From CAYTSW01 sp964440605 (lineage in GTDB: Bacteria > Planctomycetota > Phycisphaerae > Phycisphaerales > UBA1924): a stretch of 24,514 nucleotides of DNA. The notes beneath the pieces were generated by a model. The model made no database searches, had not been told where the DNA came from, and worked only from the letters and a program-made list of their open reading frames with translations. The stretch covers positions 1-24,514 of the forward strand of contig CAYTSW010000030.1 of the NCBI GenBank assembly GCA_964440605.1, in the 5' to 3' direction. Positions within the stretch are counted from its first letter, which is position 1. The number at the start of each line of letters is the position of its first letter. The position numbers and the translations under genes are program-made. This document shows, one piece after another, positions 6,729 through 14,625 of the stretch.

Positions 6729-8569
6729 GCTTCGGTCCTTGTTGAAGTGGGAGCGTCGGAGGATGAGTTCGGCTCGTTCGCCTCTACGCCGCCACTCGCC
6801 GCCGAGGTCGGCCCCGTGCCGCGTCGCTCCTGCGCGTCGCGGCGCCGTCGCCGCTCCATCAAGGCCCCCATCCCGATCGAAGCGCCCAGCGCGATCGTTC
6901 CCGCGAGCGCCAGCCACGCCAGCACATCGCCGAAGCGTGCGTAGAGCGTTGGTGCGCCGGCCGAGGGTTCGACGTCCACGATGAGCACGCCGCCGTCGCG
7001 GATCGGCGCCTGCTGGACGATGGCGCGGCGCCCTCCCGAGTACCACTCGGCGAGGAGAGGCTCGCCGTGAGCGTCGTAGGCGACGGAAACGCCCGTGTTC
7101 GCCGCCCGCACCATGGGCGTTGCCAGTTCGAGGCAGCGCCAGCGCGCGAGCATGGCGTGGTGCTCGCGGCCTCCAGCGTGGTCCACGAACCAGCCGTCGT
7201 TCGTCAGGTTGACGATCAGTCCCGCGGCTCGTTCGCCGCCTTCGGTCGCCAGCGCGCGCACGACGTGGGCCGACGTCACCTCGAAGCAAATGGGCGTCGC
7301 GATGCGCGGCCCGCCATCGACGGGCTCGAGTCGCACCGGCGTTTCGCCCGCGTCGAGGTCGAACGTCATGCCCTGCGCGCCAAGCGCGAGCAGGGCGCGC
7401 TCGAGCCACTCGATCGATGAGATCCCCGGCATCACCTCGCCGAAGGGCGTCAGGTGGATCTTGTCGTACCGCTGCGCCTGCACCGCGCCGTTGCGCAGGA
7501 CGAAGGCGCTGTTGAAGACGCGCTCGGGCTCGTACAGCAGGCCCTCGTCGGTCTTGGTGATGACCAGTCCCTCCACCGCCTCAGCGCCGACGATCATCGG
7601 CACGCCGGTGGACGCCTGGAGCCGCAGCAGGTCGTCATAAAAGGCGGTCGCGCCCAGGCGCTGCCCTTCCGGGAGCACCCAACTGCTGCCCGCCTCGCGC
7701 TCGACCTCGACCGCGTCCGGTGAAAGCGTCGCCCCGCCGAACATTGTCTCGGGCCAGACGATCAGATCCACCGCGGGCGTCTGCTCGGCGGCGAATCGTG
7801 TCATGTCCATCAGGCGCAACGCGTCGTCGATCCGCCGCCGCGGCTCCCAGACGCCTCGCACCGATTGCGGCACGTTCGTCTGCGCCACCGCGAGGCGGAG
7901 TGCGGGATCGGTGTCGAGCCCCGGGCGGTAGCCGAGCAGCGCGGCGCCACCCAGCGCACCACCCGCCAGCGCGAGGCCGACGCCCCCCGCAACGCGTCGT
8001 CCGCTCAGGAGCGTCGCCAGGGCCGCCGAAGGCAGCACAACGAGCAGGGCGAGCGCCTGAACGCCCACGAGCGCGCCGAGGGCGGCGAAGTCGCGCCAGG
8101 CAATCGTCGGATGCGCGATGAGGAACCAGGGGTAGCCATCGAAGAGAATGCGCGCCCGGAGCAGTTCGAGTCCGCACCAGACCGTGGGCGCCCAGACGAC
8201 GGCGGGCAGGGTCGGGACGCGTCGCCGCACCGCCGCGCCGAGCCAAACGAAGCCGCCGGGCCAGAGCGAGAGGTAGACGATCAGGCCGGGAAGCCCCGCC
8301 ATCGAGATGTCGCCGATCCAACGGTGGTGAGCCCACCACGCGGGCGCGGAGGCGATCGCGACCGCGAGCGCCGAGCGCAGCCCGCGCGGCGTGCGCAGCG
8401 CGACGACCAGCAACGGGAGCGGGGCAACGAACACCAGCCACCATCCCTCGAAGGGCGGATACGCCAGCGCGAAGCAGGCGGCGTGCAGCAGTCCGAGCGT
8501 CAACGCGCCGACGAAGGGGCGACGGGCCGGATCGAAGATCGACAAAAGGGGGCGGTTCGGCTTGGACAT
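6725..8569 (-). CDS. lnt: Apolipoprotein N-acyltransferase
   Basis: Lnt adds the third acyl chain to the N-terminal cysteine of lipoproteins at the outer face of the inner membrane. The protein has an N-terminal membrane domain of several helices (about residues 15-215), a nitrilase-like catalytic domain (about 225-515), and a final membrane helix. The catalytic triad is visible as Glu274 in VWPETMF, Lys370 in YDKIHLTPFGE and Cys428 in PICFEV. At 614 residues it is longer than typical Lnt. The extra length is mostly a charged, Ser/Thr/Glu-rich cytoplasmic tail of about 55 residues. The ATG at 8569 is chosen over a GTG at 8596; neither has a strong ribosome-binding site, so the start is uncertain. 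It follows accD closely and its stop overlaps the HEAT lipoprotein start. Confidence 0.92.
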   Translation of the reverse strand: MSKPNRPLLSIFDPARRPFVGALTLGLLHAACFALAYPPFEGWWLVFVAPLPLLVVALRTPRGLRSALAVAIASAPAWWAHHRWIGDISMAGLPGLIVYLSLWPGGFVWLGAAVRRRVPTLPAVVWAPTVWCGLELLRARILFDGYPWFLIAHPTIAWRDFAALGALVGVQALALLVVLPSAALATLLSGRRVAGGVGLALAGGALGGAALLGYRPGLDTDPALRLAVAQTNVPQSVRGVWEPRRRIDDALRLMDMTRFAAEQTPAVDLIVWPETMFGGATLSPDAVEVEREAGSSWVLPEGQRLGATAFYDDLLRLQASTGVPMIVGAEAVEGLVITKTDEGLLYEPERVFNSAFVLRNGAVQAQRYDKIHLTPFGEVMPGISSIEWLERALLALGAQGMTFDLDAGETPVRLEPVDGGPRIATPICFEVTSAHVVRALATEGGERAAGLIVNLTNDGWFVDHAGGREHHAMLARWRCLELATPMVRAANTGVSVAYDAHGEPLLAEWYSGGRRAIVQQAPIRDGGVLIVDVEPSAGAPTLYARFGDVLAWLALAGTIALGASIGMGALMERRRRRDAQERRGTGPTSAASGGVEANEPNSSSDAPTSTRTEA

Positions 8570-8612
8570 CGATTGCAGCACGGTACGCGACGTCACGCCG
8601 GACGAACGCGGG

Positions 8613-9476
8613 TTACTTGCCCGCGAAGTCGATCAGCCGGGCGATCTCGTCGCGCAGGGAACGCCGATGGACCACGCGGTCGACCATGCCCGATTCCATG
8701 AGGAACTCGCTGGTCTGGAAGCCCTCGGGAAGCTCCTGGCGGATGGTCTGCTGGATGACGCGCGGACCGGCGAAGCCGATGAGGGCTTTCGGCTCGGCGA
8801 GGATGACGTCGCCCAGCATGGCGAAGCTCGCCGAGACGCCGCCGGTCGTGGGGTCGGTCAGCACGCTGACGAAGAGCCCGCCGGCGTCGTCGAAGCGGCC
8901 CAGGGCCGCGGAGGTCTTGGCCATCTGCATCAGCGAGAGGCCCGACTCCTGCATGCGCGCGCCGCCGGAGCCCGAGACGACGATCAGCGGCATGTCGTCG
9001 GCGGTCGCGGCTTCGATCGCTCGGGTCAGCGCCTCGCCCACCACGCTCGAGAGCGTGCCCATCATGAAGTGCAGGTCGAGCACCGCGAGCATCGCCTGGC
9101 GACCCTTGATGAACCCGCGACCCGCGAGCAGCCCCTCCATCCGCCCCGTCTTCTTCTGCTCGGCCGCCAGGCGGTCCTTGTACGTCTTGAGGTCGGCGAA
9201 GCCGAGCGGATCGACGCAGCGCAGCTCCTCGAACATCGGTTCGAAGGCGCCGCGGTCGACGAGCTGGCGCACGCGCTCGGTCGCGCCGATGCGGAAGTGA
9301 TGCTCGCACTCGGGGCAGACGTGGAGGTTCTCCTCCATCTGTTTGCGGTAGATCATCGCGCTGCACGCGGGGCAACGCAGCCAGAGGCCTTCGGGGATGC
9401 GCGAGGCCCCGCCGCCGGGCCGCGGGGGTGTGCGCAACTGATTGGCCATGGGGGACGTCGTGGGCGTGGAAGTCAT
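8613..9476 (-). CDS. accD: Acetyl-CoA carboxylase carboxyltransferase subunit beta
   Basis: AccD pairs with AccA to transfer the carboxyl group from biotin to acetyl-CoA, the committed step of fatty acid synthesis. The N-terminal zinc ribbon is intact (C35-x2-C38 and C54-x2-C57, contexts CPAC and CPEC). The crotonase-like core is recognisable from SGSGGARMQESGLSLMQMAK and the FAMLGDVILAEPKALIGFAGPRVI region (about residues 155-245). The length of 287 residues fits the family. The ATG at 9476 is taken because it keeps the usual short extension ahead of the zinc ribbon; an ATG at 9449 is also possible, and neither has an obvious ribosome-binding site. It precedes lnt by 43 bases. No accA is in the window. 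Confidence 0.95.
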   Translation of the reverse strand: MTSTPTTSPMANQLRTPPRPGGGASRIPEGLWLRCPACSAMIYRKQMEENLHVCPECEHHFRIGATERVRQLVDRGAFEPMFEELRCVDPLGFADLKTYKDRLAAEQKKTGRMEGLLAGRGFIKGRQAMLAVLDLHFMMGTLSSVVGEALTRAIEAATADDMPLIVVSGSGGARMQESGLSLMQMAKTSAALGRFDDAGGLFVSVLTDPTTGGVSASFAMLGDVILAEPKALIGFAGPRVIQQTIRQELPEGFQTSEFLMESGMVDRVVHRRSLRDEIARLIDFAGK

Positions 9477-9567
9477 ATTTCGTATTACCGTTGGCGGGTC
9501 ATTGAGCCGCGTACGTGATGCTGAGCGGGAAGCGAGAGGGGGCAGCACCCGCGGCGGGATCGGGGGA

Positions 9568-10200
9568 TCAGGCGCCGGCCTTCATGGCCTCAGCGAGTGA
9601 CTTGAACGTTTCAGGCGTCACCACGTGCCGCGACGAAACCGTGTCGGAACACAGCAGCTCGCGCATCTGCTTGGTCGCCTGGCCTTCGAGCTTCAGCCGG
9701 AGAATGCCGAACTCAAGCGGGCGAAGCACCGCCGCGATCGAGCGGCCGGCGTGCTTCTCCACCGAGCGGCCCAGCGCGCCGAGCAGGCGGGCCTCGGCGT
9801 CGGAGAAGAGCTCCCCCTCGGGCGGACGCACGCTCGCGGGGTCGTCGCGCCACTGCTTGAAGGCCGAGGGGTAACGCTCGAGCAGGTCTTCTTCCAGAAG
9901 GCCCTCCCACAAGCCCAGGTCGAAGGCCCGCAGATTCTTGACCGCTCGAACGCGTGCGCCGGTGACTTCGCCCAGTCGGACGGCGGTCGCGGCGCTCGCC
10001 TCGTCAGGGCCGTGGAGGACGACGTCGACATCGGGCTTGCCATCGGGTCCGGCGAGCTGGGCGATCATCGCGTCGAGATTGGCTTGAGCGTGGGCGCACA
10101 AGGGCAGATCGGAGCGGCCCTGAAGCCGGCCGCCCTCCTCCCACTCCGTGCGTCCCGACCGCACCAGCGTGAGCTCGGTCTGTGCGAGACGTTTGGCCAT
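9568..10200 (-). CDS. Histidine-phosphatase/phosphoglycerate-mutase fold protein lacking catalytic residues
   Basis: The 210 residues follow the phosphoglycerate mutase family along their whole length: LTLVRSGRTEW (11-20), GRLQGRSDLPL, NLRAFDLGLWEGLLEEDLLERYP (about 89-111) and a final half with weak similarity. The family's active site, however, is gone. The phosphoacceptor of the RHGET motif is Ser15 followed by Gly-Arg, so His and Glu are both replaced. The Arg before the 'TA' motif is missing. The Glu of LRE(I/F)DFG is Ala92. The second catalytic His (usual VSHGG) is replaced by the LRPLE stretch near 159-163. The fold core and the WEG signature remain, so this looks like a maintained pseudoenzyme rather than a decayed gene. 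The start is the ATG at 10200. It lies between rpe (152 bases upstream) and accD, same strand. Its ligand or partner is unknown. Confidence 0.85.
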   Translation of the reverse strand: MAKRLAQTELTLVRSGRTEWEEGGRLQGRSDLPLCAHAQANLDAMIAQLAGPDGKPDVDVVLHGPDEASAATAVRLGEVTGARVRAVKNLRAFDLGLWEGLLEEDLLERYPSAFKQWRDDPASVRPPEGELFSDAEARLLGALGRSVEKHAGRSIAAVLRPLEFGILRLKLEGQATKQMRELLCSDTVSSRHVVTPETFKSLAEAMKAGA

Positions 10201-10352
10201 GCCAAGGGTGCCTCTCGGATCACTCGGCCCCCGCCGACCGGTACGAAGCCGGGGAGGCGAGCCCGCAAGCCCGGACAGTATCAGCCGCGCCCCGCGCCGA
10301 CCACCGAGCGCTCGCCAGGCTTCGGGCAAATGTTCGGAAAATGAACGGGGTT

Positions 10353-11093
10353 TCACCCCCGGATCGCTGCCACTCGCGCCCCACGCTCCTCTCGGGCGGC
10401 TCCAAAGATCGCCGAGGCCGCGACGATCACGTCGCACCCCGCCTCCCGCACGCGGGCGGCGTTCTCCGGCTTGATCCCACCGTCCATCTGAATCCGGACG
10501 TCCGGGCCCAGCTCGTCGCGCAGATGCCGCGTCTTGTTCAGGGTCTCTTCGATGAACGCTTGGCCGCTGAAGCCCGGGTAGACGCTCATCACGAGGATGA
10601 GGTCGAAGCCGTCGGCCATCGGGATCAGCGGCTCGAGGAGCGTGTCGGGGTTGATTGCGATGCCCGCGGTCATACCCGCTTCGCGTATGCGGTGGGCGAG
10701 TTGCTGGGCGTCGTACCCCTCGCTGAGGGGGGCCTTGCCGGCTCCGGCGCGCGGGTCGAGCGCGGGCTCGAGGTGGAAGGTCAGGTGGTTCGCCCCCGCC
10801 TCGGCGAAGGCTTCGACGTACTGCTCGGGGTCCGTCACCATCACGTGAACGTCGAGGAAAGCCTCGGGCAGAGCCGCCCGCAGCGACTGCACGAGCGCCG
10901 GGCCCATTGTGAGGTTCGGCACGAAGTGCCCGTCCATGACGTCGATGTGCAGCAAATCGGCCCCCGCGCCGTCGGGCGGGGCGGCAAGCGCGTGTCGACA
11001 CTCCTCGCCGAGGTGCGCGAAGTCCGCCGAAAGGATGGAAGCGGCGACCAGCGGGTGCTCGGGACGTTTGCGGAACAGGTCGGGGACGGGCAT
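10353..11093 (-). CDS. rpe: Ribulose-phosphate 3-epimerase
   Basis: This TIM-barrel enzyme interconverts ribulose 5-phosphate and xylulose 5-phosphate in the pentose phosphate pathway. Family motifs are in order: SILSADFAHLGEE (about 19-31), HIDVMDGHFVPNLTMGP with the metal and acid/base residues His49 and Asp51, DVHVMVTDPE with His83, then MSVYPGFSGQAF, IQMDGGI and the phosphate-binding VIVAASAIFG. At 246 residues it is slightly longer than usual. The extra is a loop after HLEPALDP (about residues 111-125). It starts 9 bases after the stop of the amidotransferase gene and is probably co-transcribed with it. Confidence 0.95.
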   Translation of the reverse strand: MPVPDLFRKRPEHPLVAASILSADFAHLGEECRHALAAPPDGAGADLLHIDVMDGHFVPNLTMGPALVQSLRAALPEAFLDVHVMVTDPEQYVEAFAEAGANHLTFHLEPALDPRAGAGKAPLSEGYDAQQLAHRIREAGMTAGIAINPDTLLEPLIPMADGFDLILVMSVYPGFSGQAFIEETLNKTRHLRDELGPDVRIQMDGGIKPENAARVREAGCDVIVAASAIFGAAREERGARVAAIRG

Positions 11094-11102
11094 GGCGTGA
11101 CT

Positions 11103-11777
11103 CTACCCGCCCGCCGCTTCGACCAGCCGGCGGAAGAACTCGAGGCCGAGCGTCGGCTCGGCCGTCCGCTCGGGGTGCCATTGCACGCCGACGCGGAAGG
11201 GGGCTTCGGGGTCGTCGATGGCTTCGATGACGCCGTCAGGGGCGGTCGCGATCACGCGCAACGCGCCGGCGTCCGCAACCGCCTGGCGATGGTGGCTGGT
11301 CACCGTCCCCCGGAGATTGGGCCAGTCGTCCGTCGTTGGCTCGATGGCATGCGCATGGTCGTTCCAGTGGTCGGCGTGGGTGGGGGTCGTGTCGGCCAGC
11401 CACTGGTTGAGCGTGCCGCCCGCGGCCAAGGCCATGAGCTGCATGCCGAGACAGACGCCCAGTATCGGCATTCCGGGCCGGGCGGCGAGCAGTTCGAGTT
11501 CGTGCGCCTGGCGGCCGGGGTCGATGGGCGTCACGCGCGGGTCGGTCGTGACGCCGAAGGCTTCCATGATGGGGTCATCGCCGCCGGTGAGCACGAGCGC
11601 GTCGCAGACGAAGGCGTGCTTGCGCGCCATGCGCCGGGCTTCTTCGGGGTCTGCGGGCGCGGGCAGCAGCAGGGGGGTGCCTCCCGCTTCGCGCACGGCT
11701 TCCACGTACGCCCGCCGCACCGCGTGACGCTCGCCTTCAAGGTGCCCGGTGATCCCGACGATGGGCGATCGGTCCAT
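11103..11777 (-). CDS. Class I glutamine amidotransferase, gamma-glutamyl-GABA hydrolase (PuuD) family
   Basis: This 224-residue protein has the class I amidotransferase triad: nucleophile Cys109 in ILGVCLGMQ, with His201 and Glu203 in GVQWHPE. The N-terminal PIVGITG, the LVLTGGDDP motif (about 62-69), and the 'tvtSHHRQAv' segment before the C-terminal triad residues are typical of the gamma-glutamyl-gamma-aminobutyrate hydrolase (PuuD) subgroup. That subgroup hydrolyses gamma-glutamyl amides in polyamine or related catabolism. No putrescine pathway gene is nearby, so the real substrate is open. The ATG at 11777 is the only good start, but no clear ribosome-binding site precedes it. It is the first gene of the minus run and diverges from guaB across 124 bases. 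Confidence 0.88.
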   Translation of the reverse strand: MDRSPIVGITGHLEGERHAVRRAYVEAVREAGGTPLLLPAPADPEEARRMARKHAFVCDALVLTGGDDPIMEAFGVTTDPRVTPIDPGRQAHELELLAARPGMPILGVCLGMQLMALAAGGTLNQWLADTTPTHADHWNDHAHAIEPTTDDWPNLRGTVTSHHRQAVADAGALRVIATAPDGVIEAIDDPEAPFRVGVQWHPERTAEPTLGLEFFRRLVEAAGG

Positions 11778-11818
11778 ACCGTCATTTTCGACGCTTTGAC
11801 GCCGGCGGGCACAGCCGG

Positions 11819-11839
11819 CACCGGACGCAAGCCCGGTGG
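11819..11839. repeat. Dispersed GC-rich hairpin repeat, copy 1 (divergent)
   Basis: This 21-base palindromic element in the puuD-like/guaB gap differs at two positions from the copy at 17236-17256. The arms CACCGG and CCGGTG close over a GCAA loop, with one A-C mismatch in the stem. The GNRA-type loop is kept despite the substitutions. Confidence 0.4.
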
Positions 11840-11901
11840 CCGTTCAGCTCTCGCCAAGACGCCGTCGTCGGGCGCCCCGCGGTTGACCCCCGCCCCCAAC
11901 C

Positions 11902-13515
11902 ATGCGACATTCGGACATGGCACAGCGCACCCTCCAGACCCCTTTCCTCACGCCGACCAACAACGCGGGTTCGGTCACCGACAAGATCGTCGGCGAGGGC
12001 ATCACCTTCGACGATGTTCTGCTCGTGCCGCAGCGCAGCGCGGTCAGCCCGCACACCGCCTCCGTCCAGACGCGGCTGACGCGCTCCATCTCCCTCAACA
12101 TCCCCCTCGTCTCGGCACCGATGGACACCGTCACGGAGTCCGACCTGGCCATCGCCCTCGCGCAAGAGGGGGGCATCGGCATCATCCACAAAAACATGCC
12201 GCCCGAGGCGCAGGCCATCGAGGTGCAGAAGGTCAAGCGTTCGGAGAACGGCGTCATCACCGACCCCGTCACGCTCGGCCCGGACGAGACGGTGGGCGAT
12301 GCGCGGCGCGCGATGAATGAGTACCGCGTCTCGGGCTTCCCGGTGGTCGAGGGCGGCGAGCGCGGCGCGCGCGAAGCCGGTCGGGTCATCGGGATCCTCA
12401 CGGAGCGCGACCTCAAGTTCATCGACTCGGACGACACGCTCGTGCGCGACGTGATGACCAGGGAGCCGCTGGTCACGGCTCCGCCCGACACGACGCTGGA
12501 AAAGGCCGCTTCGATCCTCAATGCCAACAAGGTCGAGAAGCTGCTGCTGATCGACGAGGGCGGCACGCTGGCCGGGCTCATCACGATGCGCGACCTCGAA
12601 CAGGCCCGGCGCTTCCCGCTGGCCTGCAAGGACGAGCGCGGGCGCCTGCGTTGCGGAGCCGCGGTCGGCGTCTTCCAGTTCGACCGCGTGGAAGCGCTCA
12701 TCAACGCGGAGGTCGACGTGCTCGTGGTCGACACGGCGCACGGGCACTCGGAGAACGTCATCAACACCGTGCGCGAGATCAAGGCCAAGCACGACATCCC
12801 GATCATCGCGGGCAACATCGCGACCGAAGCCGCGGCGCGCGATCTTATCCAGGCGGGCGCCGACGCGGTGAAGGTGGGCATCGGGCCGGGCTCGATCTGC
12901 ACGACGCGGATCGTGACGGGCGTGGGCGTGCCGCAGATCTCGGCGGTGATGAACGCGGTCGCCGCTGCCGAGGCCGAGGGCGTGCCGGTGATCGCCGACG
13001 GCGGGATCCGCCAGTCGGGCGACATCGCCAAGGCGCTCGCCGCCGGCGCGTCGTCGGTGATGATGGGCGGGCTCTTCGCGGGGCTCGACGAAGCGCCGGG
13101 CGAGGTCGTGATCTCGCAGGGCCGGCGCTATAAGGCGTACCGCGGCATGGGCTCGGAGGGCGCGATGGGCGCGGGCTCGGCCGATCGTTACTCGCAGGCC
13201 GAGACGCTCGAACAGCACCGCCGCGCCGAGCAGACGGGTTCCGGCGCCGACCTGTCGCGCATCAAGTTCGTGCCCGAGGGCGTCGAGGGCCTCGTGCCGT
13301 ATCGCGGCGGCCTCGCCGACTTCGTCTACCAGATGGTCGGCGGCGTGCGCTCGGCGATGGGCTACTGCGGGTGCGCCACCATCGAAGACTTCCGCGCTCA
13401 CGCCCGATTCTGCCGCGTCACCAACGCCTCCATGCTCGAGAGCCACCCCCACGACATCCGCATCACCAAGGAGTCGAGCAACTACATGGTCGAGATGCGC
13501 CCGCGAGGAGAGTGA
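11902..13515 (+). CDS. guaB: Inosine-5'-monophosphate dehydrogenase
   Basis: GuaB oxidises IMP to XMP with NAD+, the rate-limiting step of GMP synthesis. The 537-residue protein has the full architecture. The N-terminal barrel half begins at GITFDDVLLVP, and a pair of CBS domains (about residues 115-245) contains ILTERDLKFI and LITMRDLEQA. The second barrel half carries VVDTAHGHS, the catalytic loop GSICTTRIVTG with Cys333, ADGGIRQSGDIAKALAAGA and the flap region RYKAYRGMGSEGAM. The ATG at 11902 is used; an ATG at 11917 is equally possible, and neither has a visible ribosome-binding site. It leads a tight plus-strand cluster with the Rid-family gene, which starts 4 bases after its stop. Confidence 0.97.
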   Translation: MRHSDMAQRTLQTPFLTPTNNAGSVTDKIVGEGITFDDVLLVPQRSAVSPHTASVQTRLTRSISLNIPLVSAPMDTVTESDLAIALAQEGGIGIIHKNMPPEAQAIEVQKVKRSENGVITDPVTLGPDETVGDARRAMNEYRVSGFPVVEGGERGAREAGRVIGILTERDLKFIDSDDTLVRDVMTREPLVTAPPDTTLEKAASILNANKVEKLLLIDEGGTLAGLITMRDLEQARRFPLACKDERGRLRCGAAVGVFQFDRVEALINAEVDVLVVDTAHGHSENVINTVREIKAKHDIPIIAGNIATEAAARDLIQAGADAVKVGIGPGSICTTRIVTGVGVPQISAVMNAVAAAEAEGVPVIADGGIRQSGDIAKALAAGASSVMMGGLFAGLDEAPGEVVISQGRRYKAYRGMGSEGAMGAGSADRYSQAETLEQHRRAEQTGSGADLSRIKFVPEGVEGLVPYRGGLADFVYQMVGGVRSAMGYCGCATIEDFRAHARFCRVTNASMLESHPHDIRITKESSNYMVEMRPRGE

Positions 13516-13519
13516 TCGC

Positions 13520-13912
13520 ATGGCCAACAGGCAGACCGTCGGCACGGGGACGAAGTGGGAAGAAGAGAACGGCTATTCGCGGGCCGTCCGCGTCGGCAAC
13601 GTCATCATGGTCTCGGGCACGCTGGCGACGGACGCCGAGGGCAACATCGCGCACGTCGACTCGCCGTACCGGCAGACCATTGGCGCGCTGGACAAGATCG
13701 AGCGGGCGTTGCAGAAGCTCGGCGCGACCCGCCGTCACGTCGTGCGCACGACGCTGTTCGTGACGAACATGGACGCGAGCAAGGAGATCGGCCGCGCGCA
13801 CGCCGAGTTCTTCAGAGAGGTCATGCCCGCCTGCACGATGATCGGCGTCTCCGAGCTCGCCTCGTCGCTGGCGTCGGTCGAGGTGCAGGTCGACGCGATC
13901 GTCGATGACTGA
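13520..13912 (+). CDS. Rid (YjgF/YER057c/UK114) family protein, catalytic Arg replaced
   Basis: This 130-residue protein has the chorismate-mutase-like trimer fold of the Rid family: VGNVIMVSGTLATDAEG (25-41), a central helix, VVRTTLFVTNMD (74-85), and the closing VEVQVDAIV. RidA proper deaminates reactive enamine/imine intermediates and relies on an Arg at about position 105 in the 'PAR' signature. Here that position is Cys105 (MPACTMIGV), so it probably belongs to a non-RidA Rid subfamily. Deaminase activity should not be assumed. A GAGGAGAG site inside the end of guaB, just before the ATG, points to coupled translation. It overlaps the next gene by 8 bases. Confidence 0.9.
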   Translation: MANRQTVGTGTKWEEENGYSRAVRVGNVIMVSGTLATDAEGNIAHVDSPYRQTIGALDKIERALQKLGATRRHVVRTTLFVTNMDASKEIGRAHAEFFREVMPACTMIGVSELASSLASVEVQVDAIVDD

Positions 13913-14609
13913 TCTCGTCACGCTCGCGGGCGCGGACGGCTGCCGCGCGGGTTGGGTGTACGTGGAAGCGACGCTCATGAGCAACCGCCTGCGGGTCGGC
14001 CGCCGCGTAATCGTGTCGACGTTTGCCGAGTTGCTCGAGCGGATCGAGACGCCGGCGGTGATCGCGGTGGACATCCCCATCGGCCTGCCGGAGTGCGCCG
14101 AGCCGGGAGGTCGCGCGTGCGATCGCGCGGCCCGCGCCCGGCTCGGGCCGCGGGCGATGAGCGTCTTCTCGGCGCCGGTGCGGGCGGTGCTCAGATGCGC
14201 GACGTACGCCGAAGCGCTGGCCGCCAGCCGCGCGTCGTCGGAGCACGGCCTGGGCCTGTCGAAGCAGGCGTGGAACCTGGTGCCGAAGATCCGCGAGGTC
14301 GCTACGGCAGTCGAGGCGTGTCCGCCCGGCGTGCGCATCGTCGAGGCCCACCCCGAGGTGTGCTTCCGGGCGATGGCGGGCGCTGCGATGCTCAACCCCA
14401 AGCGCACGGCTGCAGGTCGCGCCGAGCGTCTGGCGGCGCTCGAGCGGGCGCGAGTGCCGTTCGCGGATCTCGAAGTGCCGCGCACGCGCTGCCTGCCCGA
14501 CGACGTCGTCGATGCGCACGCCTGCCTGTGGACCGCTCGACGCGTCACGCTGGGCCACGCCGAGACCATCGGCGCGGCTGATGACGACAGCGGCGTCATC
14601 GTGGTCTGA
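13905..14609 (+). CDS. DUF429 family protein (predicted RNase H-like fold)
   Basis: This 234-residue protein matches the DUF429 pattern. It has an N-terminal GADGCRAGWV (Asp11), a central VIAVDIPIGLPE (Asp56), and the conserved RACDRAARARLGPR segment followed by SVFSAPVR. It continues with VEAHPEVCFRAM (Glu147) and a final DDVVDAHACLWTA (Asp203). The family is predicted to be an RNase H-like nuclease because acidic residues recur at the ends of strands. No substrate is established as far as I know. Its ATG lies inside the end of the Rid gene (8-base overlap), so it belongs to the guaB cluster. Its stop lies 16 bases from the stop of the converging histidine kinase gene. Confidence 0.85.
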   Translation: MTDLVTLAGADGCRAGWVYVEATLMSNRLRVGRRVIVSTFAELLERIETPAVIAVDIPIGLPECAEPGGRACDRAARARLGPRAMSVFSAPVRAVLRCATYAEALAASRASSEHGLGLSKQAWNLVPKIREVATAVEACPPGVRIVEAHPEVCFRAMAGAAMLNPKRTAAGRAERLAALERARVPFADLEVPRTRCLPDDVVDAHACLWTARRVTLGHAETIGAADDDSGVIVV

Positions 14610-14625
14610 ACTGCACGCCTGCGCG

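Noticed and set aside
6729..7409. Extended N-terminus of the HEAT lipoprotein
   Set aside because: The extension overlaps lnt and is Arg-rich nonsense. The signal peptide and lipobox begin only at 6728.
11885..11916. TTGACC at about 11883 with GACATT 17 bases on, as a guaB promoter
   Set aside because: The -10 match is weak (three of six) and transcription would start downstream of both candidate start codons.
10182..12320. Plus-strand open frame of 712 codons across the rpe, amidotransferase and guaB region
   Set aside because: It is antisense to rpe and the amidotransferase and out of frame with guaB. All three have clear family motifs, so the frame is a shadow.
11782..13545. Minus-strand open frame of 587 codons opposite guaB
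   Set aside because: Low-complexity shadow of guaB with no domain signature.
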